Source: Nephrocerus scutellatus
Taxonomy: Eukaryota; Arthropoda; Insecta; Diptera; Pipunculidae
Direction of reading: 5' to 3'
Assembly: GCA_947095585.1 (NCBI GenBank)
Contig: OX352761.1
Location: forward strand, 114,811,890-114,875,889
DNA length: 64,000 nucleotides
Both the position numbers and the translations under genes were made by a program. Positions 60,901-64,000 of this stretch are shown one piece after another. The notes beneath the pieces are model-generated. The model saw only the letters and a program-made list of their open reading frames with translations. It did not search any database and was not told the origin of the DNA. The first letter of the stretch is position 1; each line of letters opens with the position of its first letter.

Positions 60901-63656
60901 CCTGTATACTAGCGATGAGAGAATTACTGGAAATTTTTACAGTCTCATCTAATTGAACCTTCTGGAAAGTGTTGCTAATGTTGTAAAGCAATGCGGAAGA
61001 TTTTAGTAGGGAGCGTGAATTAGGTTGATAATCAGGTGGTATCGAAATATCAGTATTACAACTGGCTGAAACGATAACAATCTCTTCGTAATCAGAAAAA
61101 GCCTTGCAAGAACTACGTGTTTCGTTCTTAGCCGTTTTTTGTGAATTCTTTACAATATCTTTAAGAGGAAGTAATTTAGTGACACGTCCCACTTTAGCGG
61201 ACACCGTAGAATCAATAATACGTATTTGTTGCGCCTTCTTTAATAACTGTAGACGAAGAACTTTATTCTTAGCCTCTGTGATGGGATCGACAAACGGTTT
61301 TTGTATGGTATTATCCTTAAGATTTTTTACTATGAAGGTAACATCGTCCTTTAGCTTTACGTTAGGAACGGCAATTGCACAGTCTATTGTCTGCATACTA
61401 GCAGCAACTAAAGATGCCGTCGAAGGTTGCTGTGACTGCTCACAAATTGTACCCTTATCGCTTAATTCAGTTTTTTCGGGCTTTATTTCAACTACAGAGG
61501 GATTCTCACGACGCCTTTTGTACTCTTCAAGGTTTAATTTCCGTTTTACAACTGGAACTGGTGGCAGCAGCGACTCAGGCAATGGATTAGACACAGGTTT
61601 TTGTGGAGTGACAACTTCTTGCTTAATTTTCACTGCTGGTTTTTCTATTGAACTTTCATCTTCTATACTCAGACGATCGTGTTTGATTAAAGCTAAATTT
61701 TTGCCTCCTCGACCGCTAACTACACATGATGATATCTTTTCAAGCTTTTGTTCGACATCGACAGATTTTTTCTTATTCCTATCGTGTTGCGATGTATCCA
61801 CGAGATTTAGATGGGGAATTTTTTGCTCCGGCACTGAGAGAGCATGAACGGTCGACTTTGGTGGATGATCCTCAAGTTGTTTACTCTTTGTAGCCTCAGC
61901 AGTTTTTGAAGATTTTGAATTTCGTTGCATGGAAAGATTTTTACCGCGGCCAAGTCCGAATTTTCCCTTGAGAAAATCACATTGTCGCTTGCTTGGCACT
62001 ACTGAAAAATTTCGTGAAGACTTCTGTTTCACTTGTTGTGCTGTTGGGTGTTGTTTGGCTGCCTAAAAGGACGATGTATATTATGTTAATACAATGTTAA
62101 TATAAACTTGTTTTGTTATTAAACAAAATATACATCAAATACAAGTTATGGTCTAGATTAGTTTTTGAACTTACTTCTTGTTCAATTGATACATCTGGCT
62201 TGATGTCTTCGTCAATCTTTGCTGGATGTTGTGGTACAACAACTGATTGCTCTGCTTTCACAGTTCGTTGAGTAGCTAAAACAGTCGACACTACTGCCGC
62301 AGCTGGGGTCCATGAGGGGTCCTTTTTAACATTATCTAAAAATGGTATCGCAGTGTCTTCTTCTTCCTCTTCTTTTACCTCTTGCTCTTCATCGTCGTCG
62401 TCATCGTCTTCGTCGTTTTCTTCCGGAATAATGTTAATGTCTGTTGTGTGCCATAAGAGCTTAACATCAGTATCGATATCATTTTCTACAGTCTCTACAT
62501 CAACTATAACATCCGAATCCGAATCGTATTCCGATGATTTCGATGAAATAACTTGAACTGTGGAATTAACAAATGACTTTGCTACTGGATCTGGAACTGG
62601 CATGGGCATTGCCGAGTGAAACGCATGGTGATCATCCTGTGTAATAAACTCAGCTAAATCAAATGTACTGGCATCGATTTGCAAACCCAACGCATCTACG
62701 TCTGCTTCAGGAACTGAAGTAACGGAAGTCGCTTGTGTTACTGGAGCTATTCCTTTTCTTGGTAAACTGTTACTATCACCAGTAATGGAGCCATAGTCTT
62801 CCGCTCTTATTATAAGACAATTGTCGGGTAATGTTCTATTTTCATTAAACTCTGTTTTGTTAGTCAATACATCATCACCATTTATATCGTTATCATCATC
62901 ATCGTAATCACTTGAATGACTCTCATAGTCACCAATTGAGGAGCTGTCAGTGCGACTTCTGAAGGTTGAACGACTATAACTTCGATTACCACTGTCTGCT
63001 AAATCGTCTTCATCATTATTGTCGGATGACAACTCCGATGAATTGTCGCTTAAATCAGAATCAAATTCAAAATTGTCATTCGGATCAACCGTGACAATTT
63101 CTATCGGTGCATCAGCATGCCCGCGCGTTGTTCCACCACCTCCTCCTCCTCCTCCTCTCTTCATGTTATGATTATGATGCTCAATGGGTGATCCATAATC
63201 ATCAAAAATTAACTGCAAAACCAAAATAAACCCAAACACTATAAATATTACTTATCTGTCTGAGTAATCCATAAAATATAGAAAAACAGATAGAGACAGA
63301 ATCATTTCCATCGAATGTGGGCAGCAGGACGTACCCCGTTTTTGTTTTGAAATAAATTTTGCTCTTCCTTACACTCCAAAGAGTAATCGTCTTTCAATAG
63401 AGAATTTCCGTACAAATCGACGGACTCATCTATTGGCGCCATTGGCAATATACCATGTAGAGTTTCAGTTAACTGAAGTCCGAGTGGTCTGTGAATTAAT
63501 TGTAACCATCACTAGAGAAAGTTTATTTTTTCTAGACAATGTTTGAACTTACTCGTTGCTATTAGACCAAAAATCTGCTTCAGTGTCAGCGTCATACTTG
63601 CAATAATTACCATCAAACGGATCATCGTGAAAAACATTTAAAAGTCTGGAATCCAT
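57966..63656 (-). CDS. srl: Spargel, PGC-1 family transcriptional coactivator, 7 coding exons, 1183 aa
   Basis: Exons 5' to 3': 63656-63553, 63488-63335, 63212-62175, 62062-60229, 60159-60033, 59931-59786, 58114-57966. All joins are GT-AG and in frame. Spargel is the single fly PGC-1 homologue, a nuclear coactivator of mitochondrial and growth genes. The N-terminus has LTETLHGILP (41-50), like the LTETLDSLP of the PGC-1 activation domain. A Gly run and a long Asp/Glu-rich region follow. Residues about 900-1035 are an arginine-serine domain (RSRSRSMSYSPTRHRRRR). The RRM begins VEERRIVYVG (about 1044) and ends FCRSSYADLD, as in vertebrate PGC-1. The C-terminus has EEDSFEALLLKVKAKI, like the vertebrate DFDSLLKEAQ motif that binds the cap-binding protein CBP80. 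Family members bind nuclear receptors and NRF-type factors; whether this protein does is inferred. The start ATG (CGAAATGG) lies just after a possible acceptor (TTCCAG|GT, about 63676), so an upstream non-coding exon is likely. Confidence 0.95.
58258..58500 (-). repeat. Tandem-unit repeat family 2, reverse copy in the srl intron
   Basis: CGTTTTTCGGGTAC, GAGGTCGGGCCTATTTC and CCCTCTAGGTCGTGCG are the reverse complement of the right end and last unit at 34447-34690. It lies in srl intron 6. Confidence 0.75.
58590..59480 (+). mobile_element. LINE reverse-transcriptase fragment in the srl intron
   Basis: GLP-EAVTAPLLFNIFISVV and YAEDMMVYV (the Y-x-D-D box altered to YAED), then, after a frameshift, KGRAAFMALKRLFYSRYLRL and FYQAFVRPILTYACPTWW. 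It is a Jockey-like, dead copy antisense to srl. Confidence 0.8.
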
Positions 63657-63820
63657 TTCGTGTTTTAAATATTTACCTGGAATTAAAACAAGCGTGGGAG
63701 AGATGCTTTGAACAACTGTATTTATAGACAATCGTAAAGAATAAATTGATAAATCTATGTAAAACAGAAAAATAAATAATAACAGAATAAATAAGCGCAA
63801 TAATCCTGATTTATTTTATA

Positions 63821-64000
63821 CTAGCTGTTCCCGGATGACAAACGGTGATGATGATGCGATTATAGACAGCCATGTCCTTAGCCTCTCTCATCACAACTCC
63901 TATCTCATGCGCCCACGTCGCGTCTCTGGAAGCTCGAACAAATCAAGTAAACGATTTCGGCAACCAATCTGATTTGTACTAGCTTGGGTCGGGACTAAAT
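63821..64000 (-). mobile_element. Helitron-like 3' end, cut by the window edge
   Basis: On the minus strand it ends CATCCGGGAACAGCTAG followed by T, matching the terminus at 55454-55473. It runs rightward out of the window. Its end lies 165 bp upstream of the srl start codon. Confidence 0.6.

Noticed and set aside
61104..61847. Plus-strand open frame of 247 codons
   Set aside because: It is antisense to the large srl exon and gives a Ser/Thr/Phe-rich peptide without domains, as expected from the opposite strand.
62353..62556. Serine-rich plus-strand frame
   Set aside because: It is the complement of the Asp/Glu-rich stretch of srl.

Overview
This is nuclear DNA from a higher fly, most probably a tephritid fruit fly. 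Three spliced genes read through with GT-AG introns, and their proteins match dipteran and animal families closely. The rest is AT-rich sequence filled with remains of insect transposable elements. The species is inferred from the gene and repeat types; no search was run.

Left third (about 2.1-17.0 kb, minus strand): a nine-exon gene for an STK32/YANK-family protein kinase of 460 residues. Its three largest introns hold a long RTE-type LINE, an I-type LINE fragment with an RNase H domain, a dead mariner-type transposon, solo LTRs, C-rich arrays and tandem-repeat elements.

Middle (17-51 kb): no gene I can support. It holds tRNA-derived SINEs, transposase remnants, LINE fragments, Helitron-like elements, two families of elements built of tandem units, and several hairpins. 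The most notable is a 110-126 bp element present twice, whose 12-bp stem differs at four bases between copies while every pair is kept.

Right (51.2-53.7 kb, plus strand): ApepP, a 12-exon gene for a cytosolic Xaa-Pro aminopeptidase of 616 residues with all metal ligands intact. LINE, SINE and Helitron fragments follow at 54-56.6 kb. On the minus strand at 58.0-63.7 kb is spargel (srl), the fly PGC-1 homologue, with seven coding exons and 1183 residues. Its last intron holds two repeat remnants. A Helitron-like end lies 165 bp upstream of its start codon.

The three genes (kinase, peptidase, metabolic coactivator) show no sign of a shared pathway. Exon joins were derived by hand from reading frames and splice sites. 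Element edges given as round numbers are approximate.
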